From Achromobacter ruhlandii (GTDB taxonomy: Bacteria > Pseudomonadota > Gammaproteobacteria > Burkholderiales > Burkholderiaceae_B), in assembly GCF_902859695.1 (NCBI RefSeq), contig NZ_CADIJL010000024.1:32930-96929 (forward strand): a DNA stretch of 64,000 nucleotides, given 5' to 3'. How positions within the stretch are numbered: the stretch's first letter is position 1; each line of letters begins with the position of its first letter. The position numbers were made by a program, and so were the translations under genes. Below, one piece after another: positions 25,606-33,923 of this stretch. A model generated the notes under the pieces. It did not search any database and was not told the DNA's origin. It worked only from the letters and a program-made list of their open reading frames with translations.

Positions 25606-26123
25606 TTGTCAATCAGCTATCTGGCAACCTGGCCTATTTCCGGCTCCTCTCGCCGGCATACGCCCATATGCCTCTTTCCGGAATGGGGGCTGCGGCCAAA
25701 GGTGGGCGCTTCAATCGCCCGGGCCAAGAAGCGCTATATCTCGCGAGCGACGTTCAAACGGCCGCAGCAGAGTACCAGCAAGACAACCCCTGGCTCTCGC
25801 CAGGGGTCCTATGTTCGTATGCCGTCGACGGCTTACGTGTGGCGGACCTTAGCGCAGGCTATAACTCTCAACATTGGACACCACTCTGGGCGCAACACGC
25901 GGTCGACTGGAGAGCGATCGTCTTCAATCTCGGCAAGACCCCACCCACTTGGCTAATGGCTGACCTGGTCGTGACGGCCGGATTGGATGGCCTTCTGTTC
26001 CCGTCGAAGGCTCATCCCGGCGGCATCAACCTGGTCATCTACGGCAGCTCGTCCCGGTCGCCAACGCAGCTTACTGTTCACGATCCAAAGAACATTCTGC
26101 CCAAGGTTAGGGTGCAACCGTGA
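25602..26123 (+). CDS. RES-domain toxin
   Basis: A 173-residue protein with the RES pattern: YFRLLSP with R14, GGRFNRPG (34-41), ALYLASDVQTAAAEYQQ with Y46 and E57. RES toxins in Xre-RES pairs degrade NAD or modify host proteins and stall growth; the antitoxin neutralises them. It is translationally coupled to the antitoxin. Key residues look intact, so the pair is probably active and stabilises the plasmid. Confidence 0.8.
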   Translation: MIVNQLSGNLAYFRLLSPAYAHMPLSGMGAAAKGGRFNRPGQEALYLASDVQTAAAEYQQDNPWLSPGVLCSYAVDGLRVADLSAGYNSQHWTPLWAQHAVDWRAIVFNLGKTPPTWLMADLVVTAGLDGLLFPSKAHPGGINLVIYGSSSRSPTQLTVHDPKNILPKVRVQP

Positions 26124-26220
26124 AACAGATCAGCCTTGTCGCCATAGATCCGCACAGCTGAATATCCGTGCACCGAGACCGCGCGCTTAATCCGGCGCCA
26201 CGGCCCATGCGCCGGCGGAG

Positions 26221-26511
26221 TTACTTATAGAACCCACCTTTTTCTTTCCAGACAAGGGGGTAGACTTGTACATAGTTCGCCCCGGTATTGACGGTCTTCG
26301 TGGGCCCGCGGTCGCTACGCCCGCAGACCATTTCGTTCAATCGGAAGCCTTCGGAATAGGCGCGATTCTCGATGTAGCAGAACGAATAGATGTCCATCGG
26401 CTGCTGGGCCGCAGCCTGTTCTCGCTGTTGTTGCTGTTGCTGCGCCGGTTGAGGTTGGGCAACGGCGCCGGCGCTGGCCAAGCTAAGGATTGCCAAGAAG
26501 AGTCTCTTCAT
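26221..26511 (-). CDS. Small exported protein, Q-rich
   Basis: A 96-residue protein with a clear signal peptide (MKRLFLAILSLASAGAVAQ) and a Q/P-rich stretch, followed by a segment with two cysteines (FCYIENRAYSEG, EMVCGRSDRG), perhaps a disulphide pair. GGAAAAGAAG lies just upstream of the chosen ATG. Likely periplasmic. No family recognised. Confidence 0.6.
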   Translation of the reverse strand: MKRLFLAILSLASAGAVAQPQPAQQQQQQREQAAAQQPMDIYSFCYIENRAYSEGFRLNEMVCGRSDRGPTKTVNTGANYVQVYPLVWKEKGGFYK

Positions 26512-26671
26512 GCTTCTTTTCCTTGCGATACAGGGTGGTTGACGCACGCGAAACAAAGTTCGCGGCAATGGCTACATTGACACAGTTTGTAATTAAATTG
26601 CAAGCAGCCACTTCATAACCGCCCAGCAGCGGCGATAAGCCCCGGACTGCGTTTTGTCATGCTGGGCATTG

Positions 26672-27064
26672 TTATGTCTCCTTGATGGGACGCAGCTGCG
26701 GATCAATGCCCGCGGCATTCTCGAATGCCGCGCGCTCTTGGCGGATCGCCTCCAGGCATAGGCGCCCTGGCTCTGAGGCCAGATACTCGATAGCGACGGT
26801 CAGGCCGTCCATGGACCTAACCAGTTCGTCCTCGTCGGCGGCCACCAACAGGGTGTGGACCAGGTCGCTGTTTTCCCAGGGCGCCGACACGCCTTCGGGC
26901 ATGACTGCACAGCGCGCGCCAGCCAGCTCTAGCGCGGCCTGGCAGGCGTCAAGAGTCTTGGCTACGGTATTGCGCAGCTGCGCCTGCTTCAGCTCGCCGG
27001 CCGGCCGGCCCGCCTGGCTCCAATAGAAATGCAATTCTCTAGGGAGCCCGGCCGGTGTAGCCAA
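26672..27064 (-). CDS. Hypothetical protein, probably 3' half of a frameshifted gene
   Basis: About 130 codons from a weak TTG start. The protein reads naturally (KTLDACQAALELAGARCAVM..., LVAADEDELVRSMDGLTVAIEYL). It overlaps the preceding minus-strand frame by 76 bases; that frame ends in residues that look like a shadow of this one. The simplest view is one gene of about 230 residues broken by a frameshift between 26989 and about 27118. Function unknown. Confidence 0.4.
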   Translation of the reverse strand: MATPAGLPRELHFYWSQAGRPAGELKQAQLRNTVAKTLDACQAALELAGARCAVMPEGVSAPWENSDLVHTLLVAADEDELVRSMDGLTVAIEYLASEPGRLCLEAIRQERAAFENAAGIDPQLRPIKET

Positions 27065-27378
27065 CGGCCAGCGGCCGCAAGCAATGCCGCGCTCGTCGCC
27101 GCGCTGACGCGCCGCTCATGCAAAGCAGGCCCCAGGTCGTTGCGATCAATGGCCAACGAGGTCAGCACCAGGCCATCGTCGGCCATGGCCAGGATGTGCA
27201 GGAAATGTCTCCTGGCCAGCGCATCGACCACGCTATCGTCCGTCTCGCCATAGACTACTACGAGGTCGACCCCATCCAGCTCCGGCGCCATCTGCAGCGC
27301 CGCGGCCATGGGCCGGGTGAGGGGCGTGCCAGCGGCTCGCAGCCAGCGACACCCGGGGTGTGATAAGTGCACAAACAA
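26989..27378 (-). CDS. Hypothetical protein, probably 5' half of a frameshifted gene
   Basis: The part VDLVVVYGETDDSVVDALAR, HFLHILAMADDGLVLTSL reads as a real protein, but the last 20 or so residues (RPGSLENCISIGARRAGRPA) do not. The start is a TTG without a good ribosome site. It would continue naturally into the downstream frame after a one-base shift. It may be a decayed gene or a sequencing indel. Confidence 0.35.
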   Translation of the reverse strand: MFVHLSHPGCRWLRAAGTPLTRPMAAALQMAPELDGVDLVVVYGETDDSVVDALARRHFLHILAMADDGLVLTSLAIDRNDLGPALHERRVSAATSAALLAAAGRWLHRPGSLENCISIGARRAGRPAS

Positions 27379-27440
27379 TTTCCTGCCATGCCAAGCTGGG
27401 GTATTCTCGCTTTCTCCTTGTCGAAACGATCAGAAACACC

Positions 27441-27863
27441 ATGCCTTATTCAGCTACGCAATTGAATCGCATTCTTCATGAGGTCGAAACTCGCAGGCCC
27501 GGCGACAGCACCCATGTGGCGGAAAAGCTATCTGAAGATGAGCACGGGATTGTCTTGCGCATCGCCGTTGGTGAAAAACAGAGTGTTCTCTTTCGCCGCC
27601 ACCAGAGCGGCGTCTGGGAGATCGTGCAAAACACCCCCCCTAATCCCCTCGATTACTTTGCTGCGGAAGGCACGAGAGAGGCGTTGATAAAATTTCTTCG
27701 CGACACGAACGCAGCAATTCAACTCGAATACCCGACTGACGATATCAACAGAATCGCACATCTCGTATTTCGAGCATATGAGGATCTCAAAACTGGCTCA
27801 GCACAAGTCACCGAGGTAGCGGTGGTGCAACGCTATCGTGTACTGCGCACCCAGCGCGCCTGA
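27441..27863 (+). CDS. Hypothetical protein upstream of HEPN-like gene
   Basis: A 140-residue protein with a mixed alpha/beta look (GIVLRIAVGEKQSVLFRRHQ, ALIKFLRDTNAAIQLEYPTD, RIAHLVFRAYEDLK). The ATG of MPYSATQL is chosen; the longer frame has no ribosome site. It lies 51 bases before the HEPN-like gene in the same direction, and codon use in both genes is less GC-rich than in their neighbours, which suggests joint acquisition. It might be the partner of that protein. No family recognised. Confidence 0.45.
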   Translation: MPYSATQLNRILHEVETRRPGDSTHVAEKLSEDEHGIVLRIAVGEKQSVLFRRHQSGVWEIVQNTPPNPLDYFAAEGTREALIKFLRDTNAAIQLEYPTDDINRIAHLVFRAYEDLKTGSAQVTEVAVVQRYRVLRTQRA

Positions 27864-27914
27864 GGAAGGCTTGCCCGAAAAATGAGCCGTAGCAACAGCA
27901 ACGGGGACGAGTAG

Positions 27915-28910
27915 ATGAGTGCCAACACTACCTCATGGACCGATCTCAATTTTATCGAACGGCAGATGATTCCGATCATGGACGTTGGCACTGTGCAGGG
28001 GGGCCAATTCCAGCCAAAGTGGCTCGAGTACCAGGACGGTGGCATAGAGCACAAGTGGGCCCAAGAAGCCAACACGATCACGATGGATTTCGGCGGTGTA
28101 TTTCACAGCATATTTCTTCGATGGGCCGTTTCCGTAAACGGCCTACAAATCGCGTCCGAAAAATATAGCTCCCCGGAATGGCTCGAAAGTGGCAAAGCCT
28201 TCGCTATCATCGGAATTAGAAATCGGCCTGACGGATCCGGCCCAGCTCAGACCTATGTTAGAACGTGGGAAGGCGCTTTCGCGTCCAAGGTCCATGAAAG
28301 CTCAATGCCGATGCTTGCGGCTTGGGGCTTCTGCAATCTATACGCGTGCCTCGAGGAATTTATTTTCAAGCTCTTCAGAACGTATCTCGAACACAACCCA
28401 CTCAATATATGCAAAGGGGACGAATTTAGCGATTTGAGAAAAGCCTACAAGGCGCGCGATCAAAGCGAACAACATCTCGAAAATTGGAACGTGCTCTGGA
28501 AAGAGAGGTTGGACGCCTGGCATCGGAAAAAACTCTACGATGGCATCGAGCGAGTGTTCAACAACTTCATTCAGCAATCGGGCCTGTCAATACCCGTCGC
28601 CTATGAAGGTGACCACGACTATTGCACATACGCGAAGACTCTTGGCGGGATCGCGATGATACGCAATTGCTTTATACACGGGGCAACTGGCGTCTCTCAG
28701 GAGCTTGCTGATTTTTGTAGCTCCAACGCCCGCATGTTCTTCCACTACGAGAAGGGACAGAACTTCGCGATCACCCTGCATGAACTCGCCACCTTTGAGT
28801 ACTTCACCGACGTGTTCACCCAAACGCTAAACCTCAGCTTTTACGAATTGATGGTGCCTGGCGGCCGAGAAGCCCATAGGAGAATGCTCAAGGACTCTGA
28901 GCGGACTTAG
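27915..28910 (+). CDS. Large hypothetical protein with HEPN-like RxxxxH motif
   Basis: A 331-residue cytosolic protein, AT-richer than its surroundings. The second half is helical and includes MIRNCFIHG, in which R250 and H255 make an Rx4H motif like that of HEPN ribonucleases. The same helix pattern (EEFIFKLFRTYLEHNP earlier, then the motif helix) is typical of large HEPN proteins in abortive infection and toxin systems. A ribosome site (GGGGACGAG) precedes the ATG. It meets the next gene tail to tail with a four-base overlap. A defence or toxin role is plausible, not shown. Confidence 0.5.
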   Translation: MSANTTSWTDLNFIERQMIPIMDVGTVQGGQFQPKWLEYQDGGIEHKWAQEANTITMDFGGVFHSIFLRWAVSVNGLQIASEKYSSPEWLESGKAFAIIGIRNRPDGSGPAQTYVRTWEGAFASKVHESSMPMLAAWGFCNLYACLEEFIFKLFRTYLEHNPLNICKGDEFSDLRKAYKARDQSEQHLENWNVLWKERLDAWHRKKLYDGIERVFNNFIQQSGLSIPVAYEGDHDYCTYAKTLGGIAMIRNCFIHGATGVSQELADFCSSNARMFFHYEKGQNFAITLHELATFEYFTDVFTQTLNLSFYELMVPGGREAHRRMLKDSERT

Positions 28911-29578
28911 TCGATCGCCACAATGTTCCGCACGAAAACACGGCGGGCCTCGTCATCGGCAAAGGGGAAAATGCGTAGCCGCTCGACCAGGTCGCTTTCG
29001 GACGGGCCGCCGGCGGCGGACCGCATGAAGCGCACGCCGTTCTTACGGCCAGTTCGGGCCAGGCCCACCAGGACGCCGCACCAGTCGTTGGTCAGATCCA
29101 GATCCAGGATCTGACGCAGCACCGGCTCGCCTTGAACCTGCACGCCGGCCCGCTGCAACTCTGCCAGTAGGTCATCGAGATTCAAGGCGCGGGGATGAAT
29201 GATCCGCGTCCCGGACGGCATGGTCGGGTCGATGGTGATGGCCACGCCGCCGCCGGCACGAAAGTTCGGATCGAAGCGCAGGGCGATCTCACGGGTGCCT
29301 GCCACGAATTCGACGCCGCGGTGCTCAAAATAGCTTTGCACCTTGGCGCACTTCTGCAGGTCGACAGGATTGCCCTTGTCCATCTTGGACAAGGTGCTGT
29401 GGTGGATGTTGGTGTCGGCCGCCACCTGGACCAAGGTGACGGGCACCAGCGCGCGCGCGGCCAACATGAGTTTGCCGAAGATCTCAGCGTTGAAGGTCTT
29501 GCCATCGGCCGAATGCACGCCGGCCGGCAAACGGGTCAGGGCTCGGCCGGGCGCGTCGGGATCGAATTCATTGGACAT
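28907..29578 (-). CDS. Xre-like transcriptional regulator with C-terminal sensor-like domain
   Basis: A 223-residue protein. Residues about 25-85 read as a helix-turn-helix (KLMLAARALVPVTLVQVAADTNI, HHSTLSKMDKGNPVD), with the TxxQVA and HxSTLSKM features of Xre proteins. The rest (about 110-223) contains DLTNDWCGVLVGLARTGRKNGV and may bind a partner or ligand. AAGGTG precedes the ATG. It may control the genes around it. The target is unknown. Confidence 0.55.
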   Translation of the reverse strand: MSNEFDPDAPGRALTRLPAGVHSADGKTFNAEIFGKLMLAARALVPVTLVQVAADTNIHHSTLSKMDKGNPVDLQKCAKVQSYFEHRGVEFVAGTREIALRFDPNFRAGGGVAITIDPTMPSGTRIIHPRALNLDDLLAELQRAGVQVQGEPVLRQILDLDLTNDWCGVLVGLARTGRKNGVRFMRSAAGGPSESDLVERLRIFPFADDEARRVFVRNIVAID

Positions 29579-29673
29579 CGGGGACACCTTTGCGGATCGT
29601 TTGCAGCATTGGACACCAGCGGCTGGCGCCGGCGCCAGTAGGCCCACGCGCGGCGCGCGGGCCCCGCTTCGGA

Positions 29674-30003
29674 TTAGAAATCAAGTTCTTCGAAGATCAC
29701 GCGGCTGGGCTGGCCATCCATCCGCGGGCGATGCGGATACACCTTGACGTCGTGCAGGTTGGCGGACCACGCAACGTTGCGCTCGCGCCAGCTGTAGCCG
29801 TTGGCCAGGACCAGCCAGATCTCGTCGGACTTCTTCTTGTAGAGCACCTTCTCCAGGGGCGCGTCGGGCGACGCGCGGCCAGCGGTGGCGCTGGAGACGG
29901 CCAGGCGGTTGTCCTGGACGGCCAGGACGACCAGGTCGGGATGGTCGGCTTCGTATTCCTCGATGCGGCGTTTCAGGGCCGCGTATTCGCTTGCTTTGGA
30001 CAT
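29674..30003 (-). CDS. Hypothetical protein
   Basis: A 109-residue protein with a GAGG ribosome site. It begins with a helical region (SEYAALKRRIEEYEADHPD) and continues with a beta-rich part (VVLAVQDNRLAVSS..., EIWLVLANGYSWRERNVAW). No motif recognised. It lies 95 bases upstream of the Xre-like gene on the same strand and may share its transcript. Confidence 0.5.
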   Translation of the reverse strand: MSKASEYAALKRRIEEYEADHPDLVVLAVQDNRLAVSSATAGRASPDAPLEKVLYKKKSDEIWLVLANGYSWRERNVAWSANLHDVKVYPHRPRMDGQPSRVIFEELDF

Positions 30004-30506
30004 GCTGGATACCTCATGGTGGTTTCTAGGAGCTGGGCGGGCAGGGGCTCAACTGCGCCCCGGCCGATGGGGCTGCTGGTGGCTGCGCGAACTGCCTAGC
30101 TGCGGGGATTACGTCGGCTGGCCCGGCGCTGTCCCCGCACTTCATCCGCTGTGGACCACGGCGCCGGCCACAGGGCCAGCGTTTGCAGGCGGTTCAGACG
30201 TCTGCGTGCAGGATCCGAACCCAGTCCAAGTATACCCACATTTGATAGCACTATGTGCTACCCGCGTAGCACTACGCGGCCACCGATCGAGCAAACGACC
30301 CTCGCCAAACTCTTTGACATATGCCCGGATATGTCTAAGAGATTTTGTTGACCCGGGTTAAATAACCCTGGTAGAGTGGCCTCCATGCGCTAAAAAAAGC
30401 GCCGCGCCACCCGTAATATCCTCTGATAACGCGCGCCTGCAGGGCGCCAGCCCCCGCAGGGCCCCCACAATGGCGCTCAGGCGCTTGAAGATGAAGGAGT
30501 AGGGCG
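30004..30506. promoter_or_regulatory. 500-bp intergenic control region with stacked palindromes
   Basis: No gene is apparent. Inverted repeats are TAGCAC-TAT-GTGCTA at 30246-30260, GTGCTA-CCCGCG-TAGCAC at 30255-30272 (sharing one arm), GACATAT-GCCCGG-ATATGTC at 30316-30335, and an imperfect 10-base-arm pair (GGGTTA-AA-TAACCC core) at 30351-30372. The last overlaps TTGACC at 30349-30354 with TAGAGT 17 bp further on, a plausible promoter for the small genes that follow. It probably separates two divergent units. Confidence 0.45.
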
Positions 30507-30728
30507 ATGGAACACACGCACAAGAACGCAGCGCCACAGGCCCTTCCGGGCCTCTGGCGGGAAGAGGGCGGCCTGGCCGGCCTGGTGCGCCTGGATGTGC
30601 CGGCGACCACGCCCGGCATGGTGGTGGTGGCCAAGCAGGGCGAGCCCTGGCGCGAGCAGCCCGAGCTGCGCTGGCAGGTCTGGCCGGATCTGCTGGTGCC
30701 GTGCACCGCGTCGGAGCCGCAGCAATGA
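30507..30728 (+). CDS. Small hypothetical protein
   Basis: A 73-residue product with GGAG eight bases before the ATG. The beginning (MEHTHKNAAPQALPGLWREE) is repeated almost exactly in a truncated gene at 31245, ribosome site included. The stop overlaps the start of the membrane protein gene (ATGA). Function unknown. Confidence 0.5.
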   Translation: MEHTHKNAAPQALPGLWREEGGLAGLVRLDVPATTPGMVVVAKQGEPWREQPELRWQVWPDLLVPCTASEPQQ

Positions 30729-31240
30729 CCGTGCAACTGCCCCCGCCTGCCCTCCCCGCCGCGAGCCCCCCCGGGGCAGGGCGCCAAGGCAAGCCGAATT
30801 CTGACTCGGCCGGCCGGTGGCTCGACGGGGCAGGGTATGCCGTGTTTCTTGCCCTGCTTTACCCGGCCTATCTGCTTGTCGATGCGGATCCGCAGCGCGC
30901 CCTGAAGGTGTCTGTCGTCGTGGCCGTGCTCACGCTTGTCGCCGGCATGCTCGCCACCCGCGACAAGACTGCCATGTCTGAGGTCGTCAGGGGCGTGAGC
31001 GCCTCAGCCTGCTTGTGGTTCATCTACGTCTGGTTTCACTGGTTTCCGCTAGGCCTGGAATATTGGGCGCCAGTGCGACCCGGCGCGGATAGCTGGGCGG
31101 TCAATGCCGCTGCGGCTATCACGACCTTCTTGGCCGCTGCCGCCACGGCAGCGCCTGTCACCAGCGCTTGCATGGCTATTCTCGCAATGCTGCTCCAGCT
31201 TGCGCGCACGATCCGTTCGAGCGTGCAGATGAAGGAGTAG
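30725..31240 (+). CDS. Small integral membrane protein
   Basis: A 171-residue protein with a P-rich N-terminus and four or five likely membrane helices (GYAVFLALLYPAYLLV, VSVVVAVLTLVAGML, ASACLWFIYVWFHWFPL, AAAAITTFLAAAATAAPV, ACMAILAMLLQLA). It is coupled by overlap to the small gene before it. No family recognised. Confidence 0.55.
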   Translation: MTVQLPPPALPAASPPGAGRQGKPNSDSAGRWLDGAGYAVFLALLYPAYLLVDADPQRALKVSVVVAVLTLVAGMLATRDKTAMSEVVRGVSASACLWFIYVWFHWFPLGLEYWAPVRPGADSWAVNAAAAITTFLAAAATAAPVTSACMAILAMLLQLARTIRSSVQMKE

Positions 31241-31244
31241 GGCG

Positions 31245-31364
31245 ATGGAACACACGCACACCGACACGCCGCCACAGGCCCTGCCAGGCCTCTGGCGCGA
31301 AGAGGGCGGCTCGGCCGGCCTCGTACACCACACCTCGCAACAACACATTGGAGCCTTGCTATGA
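31245..31364 (+). CDS. Truncated duplicate of the 30507 gene
   Basis: A 39-codon frame starting MEHTHTDTPPQALPGLWREE, with the same GATGAAGGAGTAGGGCG leader as the gene at 30507. Similarity covers about 95 bp and then ends; the tail (HHTSQQHIGALL) is unrelated. It ends in an ATGA overlap with the next gene. It may now serve only as a coupled leader for that gene. Confidence 0.45.
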   Translation: MEHTHTDTPPQALPGLWREEGGSAGLVHHTSQQHIGALL

Positions 31365-31555
31365 GTGGAATGACCGTTGAAGACCTTCGTCTGGCACTCA
31401 AGGATCTGCCCGGTGAACTGGAAGTTGTCATTGCGTATCCCGACCTGCAGAATCCGCGCTTGCAGTACGAAACCCGCGACGTTCGGGTGGTGCAGGTGCC
31501 CGCTACGGAAAACTTGCAGCCGTGCCTGACGCTGGAGGCCTGGGGCGGAAGCTAA
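31361..31555 (+). CDS. Small acidic hypothetical protein
   Basis: A 64-residue protein (MSGMTVEDLRLALKDLPGEL..., VVIAYPDLQNPRL). The beginning, with an LxxAL/LPGELEVVIA pattern, resembles short proteins found on phages and plasmids but gives no function. Coupled to the truncated duplicate before it by overlap. Confidence 0.5.
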   Translation: MSGMTVEDLRLALKDLPGELEVVIAYPDLQNPRLQYETRDVRVVQVPATENLQPCLTLEAWGGS

Positions 31556-31659
31556 TTGGCCCCCGCTTGAACGCTGCTCGCCGCCCAGTCCTGGACGCCC
31601 GCGCCGGCACGCCGATGGCCGTGTCCGAAGCGCACCCCGCACGCCCACATGGAAAAGCC

Positions 31660-32790
31660 ATGACCGCATCCGACCCGCACACCTATCTTGAGACCCTGCC
31701 GCATGGGTGGCGTAATCTCTGGCGCGCCCAGGTCGATTCGTTGCCCGAGGACACTGGCAGCGATCCCTTCACGATATTCGTGCGCGCGGCCGGCCGGGAT
31801 GCTGCCCACCTCGCGATCAGGCGCGCCCTGCAGGCGATGTTCCCGGCCGCCTTCCAGGAACTGGACCAGGCCTACTGCAACCTCACCTCGGCGCTGGAAC
31901 TGGTGGCCGACGGGTCTTCTGAGCGGCAGGTCGACCGCCTCTTTGAAAGCGCCTGGATGGGCGACAAGGTCGAAGGCTGGGTCCGAGCCCCCGTGTTCCT
32001 GGTGCCCGAGGCGGCAGCGCTGTACGCGGCCTGGATGACCGCCCAGCTCGATCACTCGTCGCAATACGCCTCGCTCGCGCTTGTGCCCGCCGCCGGCATC
32101 GCCGCGGGCGAGTCCGCGCCGGCGACGCAGCGCGCTGCCAAGCCGCAGGCTGAGGCCGCAGCCGCGCCCACCGTAACGCCCATTCGGCACCACAAGGGCT
32201 TTCTGATCGTGGGCGATCGCCTGGTCATCAACGTGCATCCATCCGGCGGACGTGACCAAATTGATATCCACGTATCGGCTACGACGCAGGCCATCGCCCA
32301 GGCCACCGGTAAGGACCGCGACCGGGGCGCAAGCCTGGGCCTGGACGCGGAGGAGCGACTCAGCTTTGACCTGGACGAAATCCGCATCGAGGGCGACGTG
32401 CTCAACTGCGCCGCGCAATCGCCGTTTATGGCCAGGTACGCCCCAGGAGTGACGGACTACCGCGAAGGCTTCACGGTGACGCTGGAGCCTGGCCAGGCTG
32501 GCGCCGTGCGCCATGCCGTGGCGCAGCTAGGTCGCGTTCTGGCCGGCCAACGCGCCGTGGTCGACCATCTGCAGCCGTGGCTTTCTAGCGTCAAGCCTTC
32601 CGCGTGGTACGTCGAAGCGCCGGTGTTAGACCTGGTCGTGGCCCGAGTTCTGGATGGCGCCGACCAGGCCGCCGCGCTGGCGGCTTTCGACAGGGCGGCC
32701 CATACGCTGCCGGCCGAGGCCAGGCAGCGCGTTGCAGATCCGGCGCTGTGGGCGGCACTCGATCACGCCGCCGGGCCCGCTCCAGTCTGA
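31660..32790 (+). CDS. Hypothetical protein whose 3' end is duplicated downstream
   Basis: A 376-residue cytosolic protein, starting at MTASDPHTY with GGAAAAG just upstream; longer versions lack a ribosome site. The N-terminal 150 residues are helical, then an A/P/E-rich linker leads to a second folded part (HHKGFLIVGDRLVINVHPSG...). The last 22 codons and the DNA beyond them are repeated at 33404. No family recognised. Confidence 0.5.
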   Translation: MTASDPHTYLETLPHGWRNLWRAQVDSLPEDTGSDPFTIFVRAAGRDAAHLAIRRALQAMFPAAFQELDQAYCNLTSALELVADGSSERQVDRLFESAWMGDKVEGWVRAPVFLVPEAAALYAAWMTAQLDHSSQYASLALVPAAGIAAGESAPATQRAAKPQAEAAAAPTVTPIRHHKGFLIVGDRLVINVHPSGGRDQIDIHVSATTQAIAQATGKDRDRGASLGLDAEERLSFDLDEIRIEGDVLNCAAQSPFMARYAPGVTDYREGFTVTLEPGQAGAVRHAVAQLGRVLAGQRAVVDHLQPWLSSVKPSAWYVEAPVLDLVVARVLDGADQAAALAAFDRAAHTLPAEARQRVADPALWAALDHAAGPAPV

Positions 32791-32842
32791 ACTCGGGCCG
32801 GGTCGTCTGGCTACCAACCTCACCGACACAGGAACGCGAATG
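32727..32842 (+). repeat. 116-bp direct repeat, copy 1
   Basis: Covers the last codons of the gene before, an intergenic stretch and an ATG. It matches copy 2 at 33404-33519 base for base in length, with roughly ten substitutions. In this copy the ATG opens only a 15-codon stub (32840-32887), the apparent remains of a separated start. Confidence 0.75.
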
Positions 32843-32867
32843 TTGATGATTGCAGAGGATCGAAAGA

Positions 32868-33398
32868 ATGTTCGACAACCTGAATAAATATCTGGCCGCC
32901 TCGTCCGATCATCTCGGCGTAGAGAAAGAGCGCTACGGCGGCGATTTCCGCGCAATAGTAGCGCCACGCTCAGCGACCGAGTACCTTTTCAGCATGTTGG
33001 AAGGAAACGATTTCGAGGGCACCGAGGTGCAAGATTTTCTTTGGAGCAATCCGCTGTTCCCTGCCACGCGAGGGGATACACCCACCGAGGCACTGGCGCG
33101 GCTCGATGCGAAGTTAGGTCTACTGTATCGGTTCAGGCCTGAGCCGGGGGGGACGGGCTGGATAGCGATGCGACAGTACACCCTCCTTGCTCAGTACGAC
33201 AGCGAGCCTGGCGAAGCGCCTGAAAGTTATGACGTGCGCTGGGGGGACATCATCGAGGATCTACAGAATTCGCGCTCGACATATTTCTACCAGGATAGCG
33301 TTAAGTCCTGCAGCGCGACGCGGCAGCGTGATCTGCATGCGCTGATTCATTTCGACTACACAGGAGCCTTCGCTTCACTGCGAAAGGGCAATTGGTAG
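32868..33398 (+). CDS. Hypothetical protein inserted between direct repeats
   Basis: A 176-residue protein. AGAGGA eight bases upstream supports the ATG of MFDNLNKYL. Its base composition is a little less GC-rich than its neighbours. It is flanked by the 116-bp direct repeats, as if it came in by duplication of the target or by recombination between them. It reads as folded alpha/beta (GDFRAIVAPRSATEYLFSML..., GWIAMRQYTLLAQYDS), with no family recognised. Confidence 0.5.
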   Translation: MFDNLNKYLAASSDHLGVEKERYGGDFRAIVAPRSATEYLFSMLEGNDFEGTEVQDFLWSNPLFPATRGDTPTEALARLDAKLGLLYRFRPEPGGTGWIAMRQYTLLAQYDSEPGEAPESYDVRWGDIIEDLQNSRSTYFYQDSVKSCSATRQRDLHALIHFDYTGAFASLRKGNW

Positions 33399-33403
33399 AG
33401 CCG

Positions 33404-33519
33404 GCGCGTTGCAGATCCGGCGCTGTGGGCCGCACTCGATCGCGCCGCCGCGCCCGGTCCAGTCTGAACTCGGGCCGGGCCATCTAGCTACCAACCTCAC
33501 CGACACAGGCACGACAATG
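33404..33519 (+). repeat. 116-bp direct repeat, copy 2
   Basis: Second copy of the repeat at 32727-32842. Here the ATG at its end starts a full-length gene. The old stop codon of the first gene is present as a non-coding relic. Confidence 0.75.
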
Positions 33520-33912
33520 CTCAAGACTTGGAACTATCAGCAACTGACGGCCGCGGCCGAGCGCGAACTGCAGGATATCGCCGGCGGCGCGCCAGCGACC
33601 GACCCCGCCATCCAAGTGCGCCGTGCCGGCGTGGCGCACGGCGTCTACATGTTCTGGCACAACGTGACCACGCACGGCGGCCAGCAGCACCTGGACAGTA
33701 TGCGCCTGAAGGCGCTGGCCAAGGCCATGCCCGGCCATGCCGAGGCGTTCAACCGTCCGGCCGACCAGGATCCGGTCACGGCGCTCCTGCAGCGCCTGGC
33801 CGGCCTGAATCGCGATGCCGGCGAGATTGGCGCCGGCATGCTGGCCCAGCTGGTCGACGAAGCGCGGCTACTGCTCGTCATGCGGGAGAGCACCGCACCC
33901 GCTGCAAAGTGA
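33517..33912 (+). CDS. Hypothetical helical protein
   Basis: A 131-residue protein, mostly helical (YQQLTAAAERELQDIAGG..., DSMRLKALAKAMPGHAEAF, LLQRLAGLNRDAGEIGAGML). The ATG lies at the end of repeat copy 2, and the frame upstream of it is only repeat sequence. Before the repeat was duplicated it probably followed the 31660 gene directly. Function unknown. Confidence 0.5.
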   Translation: MLKTWNYQQLTAAAERELQDIAGGAPATDPAIQVRRAGVAHGVYMFWHNVTTHGGQQHLDSMRLKALAKAMPGHAEAFNRPADQDPVTALLQRLAGLNRDAGEIGAGMLAQLVDEARLLLVMRESTAPAAK

Positions 33913-33923
33913 GAAGTAATTCT

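Noticed and set aside
27569..27580. TTGGTGAAAAAC as a possible site A
   Set aside because: Only one arm is present and it lies inside a gene.
31552..32514. 320-codon minus-strand frame
   Set aside because: Rich in G, H and R with no natural pattern; the plus-strand gene explains the bases.
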